DNA of 16,999 nt from Planctomycetota bacterium (GCA_016709875.1 JADJLZ010000019.1:1-16999); one strand, 5' to 3'; numbered from the stretch's first letter, positions 1 through 10,436 are shown. Numbers and translations: made by a program. The notes: generated by a model not told the origin, from the letters alone.

Positions 1-1
1 G

Positions 2-870
2 ATGGACTTCCTGCTCGCGCAGGATGCGCAACACTCCTTCGAGCTGTGCGCCAGCGCGCCGAGCACGCAGGCGGTCTGGCTCGAGAAGGCGAATTCCCGC
101 GAGCGCCTCTCCGCCGAAACGGAACTCCAGTTCGATCATGCCCGGCGCGCAGGACCCGATCACTTTCCGCGAACTCGAGGGCCGGACGCTCACGCTGCGC
201 TTCATCCACGTTCCCGCGCGCGGGGATCTGGAGACCTGGGTTGTGGGCAAGAACTCCAAGAACCCGTCGGTCAGCACGAAGTGCGCGGGCGCCGACTTCT
301 CGCGCGAGGTCAGGCTCGGCCAAGACGAACAGATTCAGCTCACTTTGCGGCTCGAAAAGGGCAAGTCGGGCTGGACGCACCTCGTCGACCCGGGCGAAGA
401 GCGCGAGATCACCGTCGACCTCGGCGGCAGCGAGCGCCGCGTGCGCCTCGAGTGCAGCGAGATCGATCTCGCCGGCCACGAGGGCTCGATCGGCCTCCTG
501 CGCGTGGAGAACAGCGAGGCGTCGCTCGGACAGTCGATCGTGGTGCTCTGCAGCGAAGGTCGCGGAGCACTCCGGTGCTCATCCCCAACGGCCGCTGGCT
601 CTACCGCTACGACGACAAGGACCAGGTCGGCGTGTGGGGTGTCGTCGACGTCGCGAGCGCGACGCAGCCGGGCGAGGAACTCGTGCTGCGGCCGCACGTG
701 CGCCTCGCGCCGATCGCGGAGGTCGAAGCCGGCCTGCGTCTGGACGAGGTCGACGGCGTGAGCCTCGAGAAGCTGCCCGAGAAGTTCCGTCTCGTGAGTG
801 CAAAGGCGGCGGCGGCGCGCCCGTCGCCCTGCCAGGCGACGCGAAGTACGTTACGCTCGAAGGGAAGTGA
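2..870 (+). pseudogene. Frame-broken beta-rich protein, 5' end possibly outside the window
   Basis: I do not recognise a family. Coding sense moves between frames: the frame of base 2 reads well to about 150 (ending near ETELQFDHA), the next frame reads from about 150 to 560 (DPITFRELEGRTLTLRFIHV to SIVVLCSEG), the first frame resumes at about 570-795 (VLIPNGRWLYRYDD to LEKLPEKFRLVS), and the third frame finishes with GDAKYVTLEGK and TGA at 868-870. In each stretch the chosen frame has high third-position GC and ordinary protein composition, while the other frames are Arg- and Ser-rich shadows. The joined product would be about 290 residues, rich in short beta-strand-like segments, without visible membrane segments. 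It may begin upstream of the window. Three shifts in 870 bases could be decay or consensus errors at a contig end; I favour the latter. The next gene starts inside its stop codon, so the two were probably co-translated. Confidence 0.6.
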
Positions 871-2153
871 TCGAGGCCCTTCTTCTCGCGCTCCTCGTCC
901 AGACGCCGCCGCTCGGAGCGCAGCTCGAGGCGCTCGTCGATCTCGCCACGCCGCAAGAGCGCCAGGCGAGAGCGCTCGAGCTCGCCGCGAGCAAGGAGAC
1001 CTCGCTCGAGGACTGGCTCGCCGCGATGCGCGCGTTCGGCCGCTTCGAGAAGAGCGAGGCGGGCGCGAAGGTCGAGAAGGTCCCGCTCTTGTGCGACGGC
1101 AAGCTCGAGGAGACCGAGCTGCAGCTCCACATCCCGCCGAACTACGACCCCGCCCGGCCCGCGCCCTTGATCTGCGCCTTCCACGGCACCGGCGGCAGCG
1201 GGAGAGAGATGGTCGAGCTCTGGCACGCGCTCGCCGACGCACTCGGCGCGCTCGTGCTCGCCCCCAGCGATCCGGGCAAGAACGACGGCTACGGCTGGAC
1301 GCAGCGCGAGCGCGACGGCGCGCTCGAGGCGCTGCGCTGGATGCGCCGGCACTACGACGTCGACGAACATCGCATCTACGCCACCGGCATCAGCCGCGGC
1401 GGACACCTGGCCTGGGACCTCGCACTGCGCCATCCGGATCTCTTCGCCGCGCTCGCGCCGCAGATCGGCGGGCCGCGTCTGGCGATCGTGCGTGGCCAGA
1501 ACAACATGCGCCTGCTCGAGAACCTCGTACCGCTCCCGATCCGCGACCTGCAGGGCGCGCAGGACGACGAGGTGCTGGTCGAGAGCCTGCACGTGGCCTT
1601 CGCGCGCCTGGCGAAGTTCGGTGCGCAGGACGCCCTGCTGAAGGAGTTCCCGAAGCTCGGCCACAGCTTCGAGTTCGACGCCGTGGACTGGAAGTCGTTC
1701 CTCGGCGGCGCCGTGCGGCCGAGCGCGCCCGAGCACGTCGTGCGCTGCAGCGCGCGCCTGGGCGAGGCGCGCAGCTTCTGGATCGAGATCACGGGCTTCG
1801 AGAAGGAGGTCAGCGAGGAGTTCCAGCCGATCATTCCCGTCAACGAGTGGAAGGCGCTCGACGCGGCCGGTCAACGCGCGCGCATGCTCAAGGAGGCGGA
1901 GAAGCGCACCGCGCGGCTCGAAGCGAAGTTCGAGGGCCCGGGCAAGTTCACACTCGTCGGCAGCGGCGTGACGAGCTTCCGCCTGCTGCTCTCCTCGGAG
2001 AGGCTCGGGCCGCAGAACAAGCTCTCCCTGAAGTGGCAAGGCAAGTCGCGCGCGCCGCAGACAGTCGTGCTGGACAAGAAAGTGGCGCTGGAAGACTTCG
2101 CCGAGTGCTTCGACCGCAGCTGGATCCCGGTGGCGGAGTATCGCGGGCCGTGA
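867..2153 (+). CDS. Secreted alpha/beta hydrolase (esterase / PHB depolymerase-like)
   Basis: Probable serine esterase or peptidase of the alpha/beta hydrolase fold, exported. The 428-residue product starts with a short hydrophobic signal-like segment (IEALLLALLVQTPPLGAQ). An oxyanion-hole motif HGTGGSG is at residues 106-112, the nucleophile motif GISRGG places Ser at 176, and candidate Asp 233/234 (AQDDEV) and His 266 (KLGHSF) complete the triad in family order. A C-terminal extension of about 145 residues follows the catalytic domain; I do not recognise it. GTG at 867 is chosen because it overlaps the previous stop (GTGA), lies just after an AAGGGA sequence, and puts the signal segment at the N-terminus; a longer frame from 798 would add only Arg-rich sequence. 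The substrate cannot be told from sequence. Composition resembles PHB depolymerase/LpqC-type and phospholipase/carboxylesterase-type enzymes of planctomycetes. Confidence 0.85.
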   Translation: MIEALLLALLVQTPPLGAQLEALVDLATPQERQARALELAASKETSLEDWLAAMRAFGRFEKSEAGAKVEKVPLLCDGKLEETELQLHIPPNYDPARPAPLICAFHGTGGSGREMVELWHALADALGALVLAPSDPGKNDGYGWTQRERDGALEALRWMRRHYDVDEHRIYATGISRGGHLAWDLALRHPDLFAALAPQIGGPRLAIVRGQNNMRLLENLVPLPIRDLQGAQDDEVLVESLHVAFARLAKFGAQDALLKEFPKLGHSFEFDAVDWKSFLGGAVRPSAPEHVVRCSARLGEARSFWIEITGFEKEVSEEFQPIIPVNEWKALDAAGQRARMLKEAEKRTARLEAKFEGPGKFTLVGSGVTSFRLLLSSERLGPQNKLSLKWQGKSRAPQTVVLDKKVALEDFAECFDRSWIPVAEYRGP

Positions 2154-2233
2154 GGCGCGTGCTTTGCCCGCCCGCCCGCTCTAGGATCTCGCCCGTTCCG
2201 CGCTCCCCTGCACCTTCGAACCGAACCCACCCC

Positions 2234-2950
2234 ATGTCGCGCACCCGTTCGCTCCTGCCCTCGCTCCTCACGCTCGCGCTGCTCGCTCTCTACTCCTGCG
2301 AGAGCGCCTGCCCGGTCCCCGACTCCGCCTCGAAGCCGACCGCGCAGCCGGCTGCACCACCCGCCGCGAAGCCCGCCGAACTGCCGCCCGCCGCGCCCAC
2401 GGCTCCCGCGATCCCCGCTCCCAAGACCACGCTCGCGAACGCGATCGCCGTCGCTCTGGCGAGCGCGAAGGACACGCGCTTCTTCGGCGCCGAGTACGAG
2501 AGCGGCGAGGACCGCCAGATCTACAGCGTCGCGCTGGTCGGCGGCGGTTCGCTGCACGAGATCCGCGTCGACGTGGCCGACGGCAAGATCCTCGGCGCGG
2601 ACGAGGAGAAGCTCGACGAGCACAAGCTCGAGATCGTCGAAGGGATGTTCCAGCAGGTCGCGAAGACGACCGTCGACCAGGCGCTCGCCGCCGCGCTTGC
2701 GCAGGTGCCCGGCTCTTGGGCCGCGGGCGCCGGGCTGACGCGCGACGGCGAGGCGACGCGCTACGGCGTGTTGCTCGTGACCGGCGAGGGCACGAAACTC
2801 GCGATCGTCTCGGCCGAGGACGCCAAGGTGCTCGAAGTGCGCACGATGGCGCACGAAGACGAGGACGAGGACGAGGACGGCGAGGAGATGGAGATGGACG
2901 AGGGCTCGGAGGGCGGCGAAGAGCACGAAAAGCCCGAGGCGCCGAAGTAG
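2234..2950 (+). CDS. PepSY-type lipoprotein with acidic tail
   Basis: Predicted lipoprotein of 238 residues, function unknown. A signal segment ends in LALYSC with the lipidated Cys at residue 22; the lipobox is imperfect because Tyr precedes Ser-Cys. A Pro/Ala-rich linker (about residues 28-65) leads to two PepSY-like repeats. The first starts near LANAIAVALASAKD and ends in IRVDVADGKIL; the second starts near TVDQALAAALAQVPG and ends in KLAIVSAEDAKVLEV. PepSY domains occur in peptidase propeptides and in envelope proteins. The last 33 residues are almost all Asp, Glu, Gly and Met (HEDEDEDEDGEE...), partly encoded by a GACGAG repeat near 2855-2880; such a tail could bind cations, which is inference. 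No clear Shine-Dalgarno site precedes the ATG. The next gene, also a PepSY-like lipoprotein, follows after 10 bases, so the pair is probably one operon. Confidence 0.85.
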   Translation: MSRTRSLLPSLLTLALLALYSCESACPVPDSASKPTAQPAAPPAAKPAELPPAAPTAPAIPAPKTTLANAIAVALASAKDTRFFGAEYESGEDRQIYSVALVGGGSLHEIRVDVADGKILGADEEKLDEHKLEIVEGMFQQVAKTTVDQALAAALAQVPGSWAAGAGLTRDGEATRYGVLLVTGEGTKLAIVSAEDAKVLEVRTMAHEDEDEDEDGEEMEMDEGSEGGEEHEKPEAPK

Positions 2951-2960
2951 CGCTCGGGCG

Positions 2961-3505
2961 ATGCGCGCGGGGCTGCAGGCAGGGATGCTGGCCGCGCTCG
3001 CGCTCGTCGCGGGCGGCTGCGAGAGCGCGCGCGTGAACGTCGCGATCCTCGACGCGCAGCACCCCGGGCCGTGCGAGTGGGAGCTCGCTGAGGAACCGGC
3101 CTTCACGCTCACCGACGCGCTCGCGCTGCTCGGGAAACACTTCCCGGGCCGGCGCCTGGTCACGGCCGGGCTCTACCGCGAGGGCGCGAACCCGCGCTGC
3201 CTGATGGTGCTGCAGAAGGGCAATTCCGTCGAGCTGCAGAAGCTCGACGCGCGCAATGGCCGCTTCCTCTCGACCCAGATCGGAACGGCGACCAAGCCCG
3301 ATGCCGCGCCGCTCACGGAACCCGCGCTCGCACCCGCGCGCGCGCTTGCACTCGCGCTCGAATCCGCGCCGCAGGCGTTCGCGCGCACCATCGCGTACCA
3401 GCTCGAAGAGGGCGAGTTCGGCTACACGATCGAGCTCGTCCTGCACGGTCTGCCGCACCGCGTGCGCGTGCACGCCGACGGTCGCGTCGAACTCGGGAAG
3501 CGCGA

Positions 3506-3509
<4 letters not shown>
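2961..3509 (+). CDS. Second PepSY-like lipoprotein
   Basis: Predicted lipoprotein of 182 residues. The signal peptide MRAGLQAGMLAALALVAGGC has a good lipobox (VAGGC) with Cys at residue 20. Two PepSY-like units follow: about residues 48-108 (FTLTDALALLGKHFPG ... LDARNGRFLS) and about 123-180 (LAPARALALALESAP ... HRVRVHADGRVEL). Both have the family pattern of an Ala/Leu-rich helix followed by strands ending in an acidic-Gly turn. It lacks the Pro-rich linker and acidic tail of its upstream neighbour, so the two are probably an old duplication that has diverged, or functional partners. The start at 2961 lies 10 bases after the upstream stop. Its TAG stop overlaps the stop of hutU on the other strand by 4 bases (CTAG at 3506-3509), leaving no room for a terminator between the convergent genes. 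Confidence 0.82.
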
Positions 3510-5194
<1,685 letters not shown>

Positions 5195-5219
5195 CGCGCA
5201 CCCAGTCTAGCGGAGCCTG

Positions 5220-6320
5220 CTACCAGTTCACGGTGAGAGCGCTCGAGACGTTGTAGGTCGAGCTCCCGCCGAGGCAGAACGAGGGATTCGGGTCGCGGTA
5301 GTAGACCTGGTAGTAGCGCGCTGAGCCGGGCGCGATCGGATCGCCGAGCGCCGCGGAACGCGCGCTGATCGAGGGCCCGCCGGCGGGCGGGAACGAGGCC
5401 ACGCCCGCGACCGCGTTGACGAGATACAGGCGCTTCAGCACGCCGCCGATGCAGCGCACGCCATCGCCGAAGACGGCCGGTGTCGCGAGCTGCACTCCGC
5501 CCTGCAGCAGGATCGAGCTCGGGCTTGGGAGCTCGCCCGCGGACTGCAGCGCGACGAGGTCGGGGCTCGTCGAGCCGCTCGCGCTGAGCAGCGCGCCGCC
5601 GGTCGTGGCGGAGTTCTCGCAGCCGTGGCCGAGCGCGCCGAAGTTGCTGCACGGGCAGGCGACTCCGCCCGCCGTGCCGTCGCCGGCGCAGAAGGAGCTG
5701 AAGCTGCTGCCGCCCTCCTGCACGAGCTGGAATCCGTTGACCGAACCCGACGTTCCGCCCGAGCCGGCGCAGTGGACGACCAGCGTGCCGCTGGTCACCG
5801 CGACGTGGTGCAGCGCGTAGGTCAGGCCCTGCACGTGCGGCGAACCGCTCCACGAGCCGCCGACGATCTGCTGGGCCTCGACCGCGCCGGGCACGTCGAC
5901 CGCGGTGTGCGCGTTGACGCTGTCGGGCGCCCAGGCGTAGGTGTAGACGGCGTAGTTGCCGTTCGCGAGGCCGCTGAAGGTCCAGGTCGCCGCCGGTCCG
6001 ATCGAGCTGATCGCCTGGATGTCGTTCATCAGCGCCGAATCGTCGCCGGCGAGCGTGCCGAAGGGCCAGTTGAACGAGCTCGAGACCGTGCTCGCGCAGC
6101 TCGCGGCGCTCGGCGCGCCCGCGAGATCGACGAGCGCGATCGTGTAGGGATGCGAGACGTTGTTCCACACGCCCGTCTGCGCGGCGGCGCCACCGTAGCC
6201 GTTCGAGGGCACCGGCCAGAGGATCAAGTTGTCCCCCACGTCGAGGTTGAAGCTCTGCGCGCGCAGGCTGGAGGCGGCGACGAACAGGATGGGCAGGAGG
6301 AGCAGTCGATCGAGGCGCAT
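5220..6320 (-). CDS. Secreted protein with C-terminal Cys module
   Basis: Exported protein of 366 residues, function unknown. The signal peptide MRLDRLLLLPILFVAASSLRA is followed by QSFN, giving a typical cleavage site after residue 21. Residues about 24-203 look like a beta-sandwich (TWTFSGLANGNYAVYTYAWAP near 112-132), resembling carbohydrate-binding or choice-of-anchor type domains, but I cannot name the family. Residues 211-366 form a Cys-containing module (CPCSN at 222-226, GCENS at 233-237, VRCIGGVLKRLY at 288-299, YYQVYYRDP at 336-344, Cys 349, final Trp) that recurs at the C-terminus of the propeller proteins at 10518-12362 and 12858-14709. ATG at 6320 is chosen because AGGA lies 9 bases upstream and the signal peptide begins there; an open frame continuing upstream to 6503 has no such support. 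It is divergent from murJ and may be co-transcribed with hutU. Confidence 0.85.
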   Translation of the reverse strand: MRLDRLLLLPILFVAASSLRAQSFNLDVGDNLILWPVPSNGYGGAAAQTGVWNNVSHPYTIALVDLAGAPSAASCASTVSSSFNWPFGTLAGDDSALMNDIQAISSIGPAATWTFSGLANGNYAVYTYAWAPDSVNAHTAVDVPGAVEAQQIVGGSWSGSPHVQGLTYALHHVAVTSGTLVVHCAGSGGTSGSVNGFQLVQEGGSSFSSFCAGDGTAGGVACPCSNFGALGHGCENSATTGGALLSASGSTSPDLVALQSAGELPSPSSILLQGGVQLATPAVFGDGVRCIGGVLKRLYLVNAVAGVASFPPAGGPSISARSAALGDPIAPGSARYYQVYYRDPNPSFCLGGSSTYNVSSALTVNW

Positions 6321-6405
6321 GGTCTTGTTTCCTGGGGTGATCCGGGCCTCCCATCCTAGCGCGCTGCGCATGGAACGGGGGCCTCGTGAGCGGCAGACTG
6401 CCCGG

Positions 6406-7965
6406 ATGCAGCGCAGGATCGGCATCGCGGCGGGCATATGGGGGGTGAGCATCCTGCTCTCGCGCCTGGTGGGCCTCGTGCGCGAGGCGGTCATCGGCCG
6501 CACGCTCGGGGGCTCGGCCGCCGCCGACGCCTACTGGACGGCCTTCGTCCTGCCCGACTTCCTCAACTACCTGCTCGCGGGCGGCGCGCTCTCGATCGTG
6601 TTCATTCCGATCTTCCAGCGCCACTTCGCCGCAGGCGAGGAAGCGCGCGGCTGGCAGGCCTTCAGCTCGATCTCGAGCTTCCTCGTGCTCGTGCTCTCGC
6701 TCGCGACGCTCGCGCTGTGGGTCCTGCTGCCCAGCCTCGCGCCGATCGTCGCGCCGGGCTTCGACGCGGCGCAGCTCGCGCTGCTGGTGAAGCTCTCGCG
6801 CATCCTGCTGCCCGCGCAGATCTTCCACGTGCTCGGTGGGTTGTGTTCGGCCGCGCTGCAGGCGCGCGACCGCCACGCCGTGCCTGCGCTCGCGCCGCTC
6901 GTGTACACGCTCTGCATCGTCGCCGGAGGTCTCGCGCTGCGCAGCGCGGAGGGTTTCGCCTGGGGCGTGCTCGCGGGCAGCGTGCTCGGCCCGTTCCTGA
7001 TGCCGCTCGTCGCCTGCCGCGGCATCGGACTGCGCTGGAGCCCGCGCCTGGCGCTGCGCGATCCCGACTTGCGCCTGTACCTCGCGCGCTCGCTGCCGAT
7101 CATGCTCGGCTTCTCGATCGTCGTCGTCGACGACTGGATCCTGCGCCGTGAAGGCACGCTGCTCGGCCCAGGCGCCGTGAGCGCGATCACGTACGCCAAG
7201 AACCTGATGAAGGTGCCGATGGGCATCTTCGGCCTGGCCGCCGGCGTTGCGGCCTACCCCACGCTCGCGCGCCTGGTGGCGCAGGGCAAACCCGAGGAGA
7301 TGCGCCGCACGCTCTGGTCGACGACGCGCGTGATGCTGGTGCTCGCCTTCGCCGCGCAGGCGCTGCTCACGGTGATCGGCACCGAGCTCGCCGCGCTGGT
7401 CTACGGCCGCGGCAAGCTCTCGCCCGAGGAACTCGAGGCGATCGGCGGCGCGCTGCGCCTGGTGTCGATCGGCCTGTGCGCCTGGTCGGCGCAGAGCGTG
7501 ATCGCGCGCGGATTCTACGCGCTGGGCAACACGTGGCTGCCCGCACTGCTCGGCACGATCGTCGCGCTGGCGGCCTATCCGCTGTACGTGTTCCTGCGCG
7601 GCGAGCTCGGCCTCGGCGGTCTCGCGCTCGCGAGCTCGATCGCGATCCTCGTCTACGTCGCGCTGCTCGTCTGGATGCTGACGCGCGACTTCGACCGCAT
7701 CGCGACGCCCGAGACCGCCGGCTGGGGCCTGTTCTTCATGCGCGCGCTCTCCGCGCTCGGCCTGGCGATCGGCGCGGGCCGCACGCTGATCGGTTTCCTG
7801 CCCCAGGGCTTCGGCCTGCGCGAGATCCTGCTGCGCGCGGGCCTGTGCGGCGGAGTTTCCATGCTCGTCTTCTTCCTCGCCGCGCGCGCCTCCGGCCTCG
7901 AGGAGTTGCGCACGATCCTCGGATTCCTGCGCCGGCGATCGCGCGACCGAACTACGGACAATTGA
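6406..7965 (+). CDS. murJ: Lipid II flippase MurJ (MviN family)
   Basis: Inner-membrane flippase of the MOP superfamily that moves lipid II across the cytoplasmic membrane for peptidoglycan synthesis. The product is 519 residues, the usual size, and almost entirely hydrophobic, consistent with about 14 membrane segments. The N-terminus has the family signature: SRLVGLVREAVIGRTLG at 19-35, then AAADAYWTAFVLPDFL with Asp 41 matching the conserved Asp of Escherichia coli MurJ. The later stretch TYAKNLMKVPMGIFGLAAGVAAYPTL is also typical. The usual LLRR...AEGAFS segment reads LNYLLAGGALS here, so the Arg pair is absent. ATG at 6406 fits the family start; ATG at 6370 would add 12 polar residues. 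No good Shine-Dalgarno site precedes either. The gene is divergent from the secreted-protein gene (85 bases apart), with a small lipoprotein gene 49 bases downstream. Presence of murJ suggests this planctomycete makes peptidoglycan. Confidence 0.95.
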   Translation: MQRRIGIAAGIWGVSILLSRLVGLVREAVIGRTLGGSAAADAYWTAFVLPDFLNYLLAGGALSIVFIPIFQRHFAAGEEARGWQAFSSISSFLVLVLSLATLALWVLLPSLAPIVAPGFDAAQLALLVKLSRILLPAQIFHVLGGLCSAALQARDRHAVPALAPLVYTLCIVAGGLALRSAEGFAWGVLAGSVLGPFLMPLVACRGIGLRWSPRLALRDPDLRLYLARSLPIMLGFSIVVVDDWILRREGTLLGPGAVSAITYAKNLMKVPMGIFGLAAGVAAYPTLARLVAQGKPEEMRRTLWSTTRVMLVLAFAAQALLTVIGTELAALVYGRGKLSPEELEAIGGALRLVSIGLCAWSAQSVIARGFYALGNTWLPALLGTIVALAAYPLYVFLRGELGLGGLALASSIAILVYVALLVWMLTRDFDRIATPETAGWGLFFMRALSALGLAIGAGRTLIGFLPQGFGLREILLRAGLCGGVSMLVFFLAARASGLEELRTILGFLRRRSRDRTTDN

Positions 7966-8014
7966 GGGGCAAGCAGCCTTCAGCTGTGGCGCCGCGCGCG
8001 CCGAAGCTGTCGCT

Positions 8015-8479
8015 GTGAGAACCCTGCTGATCCTGTGCCTCGCGATCCTCCCCTGCCTTGGCTGCGGAAGCGCTTCCGGCGACACGGCCAAGCCTGTCAG
8101 CGCCTACGCCACGCAAGGCTGGAGCCTCGTCAGCGCCTACGAACGCGCGCACAAGGAAAAGAACGTCGAGCGGGCACTGGCGCTGGTGCACCTGGGGCAG
8201 GTGGACGTGCAGACGCGCGACGTGCTGATCAAGAACCTGAACGAGGACTTCGCCAAGGAGCTCGTCAGCGCGAAGCTCGTCCCGCTCGCGGGCGACGAGA
8301 AGTTCGACATCGTGATCAACGACCGGCACGTCACGCCGAACCTGAAGGTCACCAAGCGTCTGCGCATCGAGCTGCGCTCGCCCGGCCCTGACGGCAAGCC
8401 CGTGACGAGCTTCACCGAGTACTACGTCGGCGAACGCAACGGCCGCGACATGATCGCGAGCTCGACGTACAACGAGTAG
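8015..8479 (+). CDS. Small lipoprotein of unknown function
   Basis: Predicted lipoprotein of 154 residues; I do not recognise a family. The signal segment MRTLLILCLAILPCLGC carries a lipobox ending at Cys 17 (CLGC), followed by GSASGD, a typical mature start. The mature part begins with a helical, charged stretch (YERAHKEKNVERALALVHLGQVD, then NLNEDFAKELVSAKL) and continues with strand-like segments (KFDIVINDRHV, LKVTKRLRIELRS, TSFTEYYVGERNGRDMI), suggesting a small alpha+beta fold of the NTF2/lipoprotein-carrier kind; this is inference. GTG at 8015 is the chosen start because it opens the signal peptide directly. It follows murJ by 49 bases on the same strand and may share its transcript. 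The hairpin at 8642-8678 lies downstream. Confidence 0.75.
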   Translation: MRTLLILCLAILPCLGCGSASGDTAKPVSAYATQGWSLVSAYERAHKEKNVERALALVHLGQVDVQTRDVLIKNLNEDFAKELVSAKLVPLAGDEKFDIVINDRHVTPNLKVTKRLRIELRSPGPDGKPVTSFTEYYVGERNGRDMIASSTYNE

Positions 8480-8641
8480 GCGCGCCCATCAGCTCTCGAG
8501 CTTGCCATCGCCTGTGGCCAAACGCGTCGGTCACGGAATTGGTCGGGTTCACCGAGGGGAGGCGCTTCAGAGGCGAGTTGCCCGACAGCCTGCATTTGTG
8601 AGCCCCGATCTAGAAGGCCGGATTGTCAGAGCGAAAGGGCA

Positions 8642-8678
8642 AGCCCCGTCGACCTCAAGCACTTGGTTCGACGGGGCT
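8642..8678. terminator. Perfect 11-bp inverted repeat between convergent genes
   Basis: AGCCCCGTCGA at 8642-8652 is exactly complementary to TCGACGGGGCT at 8668-8678, with a 15-base loop in which a further CC/GG pair can form. It sits between the stop of the small lipoprotein (8479) and the stop of the convergent beta-helix gene (8707), the expected place for a bidirectional terminator. There is no T-run on either side, so termination would be of the hairpin-only type common in GC-rich genomes. The rest of 8480-8706 shows no gene or RNA that I recognise. Confidence 0.65.
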
Positions 8679-8706
8679 CGCGCATTGCGCCTCGGGATGC
8701 ATCGTC

Positions 8707-10308
8707 TCAGGGCCGTTCGTAGCAGCCTTGATCAACGTAGTCCACGCCCGTCGGACTGTCTTCTCCTAGGCCGTGGCGATCGACGCGACGGCGGGACTCC
8801 CGAAGATCCAGCGGGAGCTTTTCGGAGACGTCTCCGTTCTCATCGAGGTCGGCGACATCCGATGGGATGATCGAGTAGTCACCATAGTCGATGCACGGGG
8901 ACCCCGCTCCCTGCGCTCTCGACGGCCTAAGTGTGAAATCCGGAAGCGTGTGTGTCGGCGGATGCCCGCTGGTGGGAATATTGGGCCAGGAGCCTGCCGT
9001 GAAGAGTGGGTCATAGGACTGGTTGTTGTGCTGTGGGCCCGTGACAACTTCCAGGTCGCAGAAATCCACGGTGGCCGGACCACCAATCGGGGCTAGCGGC
9101 GCGCTGCACAACGGAAACGGCCCGAGGTCTCGATTCCAAAACAGAATGGAGTTGTAGATGCCGACGACAGAGTTGGGACTCACGAAGATCGCTTGACCAG
9201 CCGAGCATCCCCCCTGCTGAACGATTCCTGGCGCAAAATTGCCGACGAACGTGCAATTCACAACCTGAGAACTTGCGAATTCGCCGGGCGAAGCTGAAAC
9301 CTGGTCGAAGTAGAGCGCCCCACCGTGGGGCGGCCCGGATGAACCTGTCGCTGCGCTGTTGACCCAGTTCTCCCAGAAGACACCGTTTGCAAAGTCGAAG
9401 CTCTTGCCGTTCTTGACCTGATTCACGTAGGCCGCGCCACCAAATTGGCCGCACTTGTTCGAGAGGAACTTGCAGTTCACTGCCCACCCCCAGAGCCAGT
9501 CGCCGTAGATGGCCCCGCCGTTGTGGTCCGCAATGTTGTAGAAGAACTCAGTCGACTTGACGCGCAGGATGCTCTTGATGAGTGGGACCGGCGGCGTGGG
9601 CGGTGGCGGAATGACAGGGCATCCACTGACGAACCAGATCGCCCCGCCGTCACTGGCGCGGTTGTTGTTGAGATAGCAGTTCGTCAGGTCCAGGTTCGAG
9701 CAGTGGCACCAGATGCCGCCACCAACCGTGCTCGACGGATCGTTGGCCGCAAACCCATGAGTGATGGTGAATCCATCGATCACGACGGCAGGATCGTCCT
9801 CCACTGCAGCGACTTGATCGATGCTTACGACATGTGCTGCATTGTCGGCATAGATGCCCAGAGTGTCATCGTTGCCAGCGACGTCGGCATCAAGAACGGT
9901 CGAGGTGAACGACCCTCGCCGTTCGGCCAACTGCGATTCGCCCAGGTAGCCCGGGTTGCTCGGATCATGTGGCCCCAAGAAGCCGCCGTAGAGCCGGAGC
10001 GGCTTGTTGATATTGAACCCTGCCACAAGGTCTGTTGGCACATAGCGGCCTTCTGCAACCCACAGCTCGCCTGTCGGAAGTGCATTTGCGATCGCATTGT
10101 CAAGCGAAGGCGTTGCATTGACCCAACTCGATCCGTCGGCGAGTCCTCCAGGTGCGACGTTCGCGTCGACGAACACAGGGACAAGCGTCGGATTCTGCGG
10201 CTGAGCTCGAAGCGAGATCAAGAGCAGTGCGGTGAGTGCGAGCGTCGAAAGTACGGCCAGCGCAAGGCGCATTGGGTTTCGCGCGCGCTTGACAGCGCCA
10301 AGTTTCAT
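8707..10308 (-). CDS. Secreted parallel beta-helix protein (Pmp-like GGA[IL] repeats)
   Basis: Exported or surface protein of 533 residues. A signal peptide with a long hydrophobic core (about residues 13-35, ending ISLRA) is followed by FVDANVAPGGLADGSSWVNA, the opening usual in planctomycete right-handed beta-helix proteins. The central part has repeated Pmp-like motifs: GGGIW, DGGAIW, NGGAIY, FGGAAY and HGGALY, with FxxN turns (FFYN, FLSN, FVGN). The C-terminus has an Asp/Asn loop (DLDENGDVSE) and ends GVDYVDQGCYERP. It lacks the Cys module of its neighbours. ATG at 10308 is chosen for GAGGAGAAACCC directly upstream; an ATG 27 bases further upstream is open but has no such site. Base composition is lower than the core genes: hand counts of two 60-base lines gave 52% and 55% GC, against 70% in murJ. 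Probable role is adhesion or polymer binding, by analogy only. Confidence 0.82.
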   Translation of the reverse strand: MKLGAVKRARNPMRLALAVLSTLALTALLLISLRAQPQNPTLVPVFVDANVAPGGLADGSSWVNATPSLDNAIANALPTGELWVAEGRYVPTDLVAGFNINKPLRLYGGFLGPHDPSNPGYLGESQLAERRGSFTSTVLDADVAGNDDTLGIYADNAAHVVSIDQVAAVEDDPAVVIDGFTITHGFAANDPSSTVGGGIWCHCSNLDLTNCYLNNNRASDGGAIWFVSGCPVIPPPPTPPVPLIKSILRVKSTEFFYNIADHNGGAIYGDWLWGWAVNCKFLSNKCGQFGGAAYVNQVKNGKSFDFANGVFWENWVNSAATGSSGPPHGGALYFDQVSASPGEFASSQVVNCTFVGNFAPGIVQQGGCSAGQAIFVSPNSVVGIYNSILFWNRDLGPFPLCSAPLAPIGGPATVDFCDLEVVTGPQHNNQSYDPLFTAGSWPNIPTSGHPPTHTLPDFTLRPSRAQGAGSPCIDYGDYSIIPSDVADLDENGDVSEKLPLDLRESRRRVDRHGLGEDSPTGVDYVDQGCYERP

Positions 10309-10436
10309 GGGTTTCTCCTCTCCCGTGCGAGCCATTGGGGGCCGGAAGTCGACCTCCGCCTATACCGTGCCCCCCCTCACAAGCCCATGTCAAGGATATT
10401 CTTGGAAACCCAGTCACTTTTCTGACTTGATGGATA

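Noticed and set aside
2..2950. A single open frame of 982 codons from base 2 to 2950
   Set aside because: It joins parts of the broken first gene, an out-of-frame shadow of the hydrolase (Arg-rich), and the real lipoprotein that starts at 2234 with its own signal peptide.
8655..8685. GGTTCGA resembling a tRNA T-loop
   Set aside because: It is one arm of the perfect 11-bp hairpin and has no acceptor, anticodon or D arm around it.
8480..8706. A small gene or RNA gene in the gap between 8480 and 8706
   Set aside because: The only plus-strand open frame has no supported start, runs antisense into the beta-helix gene, and its product has no recognisable features; only the hairpin stands out.
10359..10393. 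TTGACA and TATAGG on the minus strand upstream of the beta-helix gene
   Set aside because: The spacer is 23 bases, too long for a standard sigma-70 promoter, and I see no better-spaced partner.
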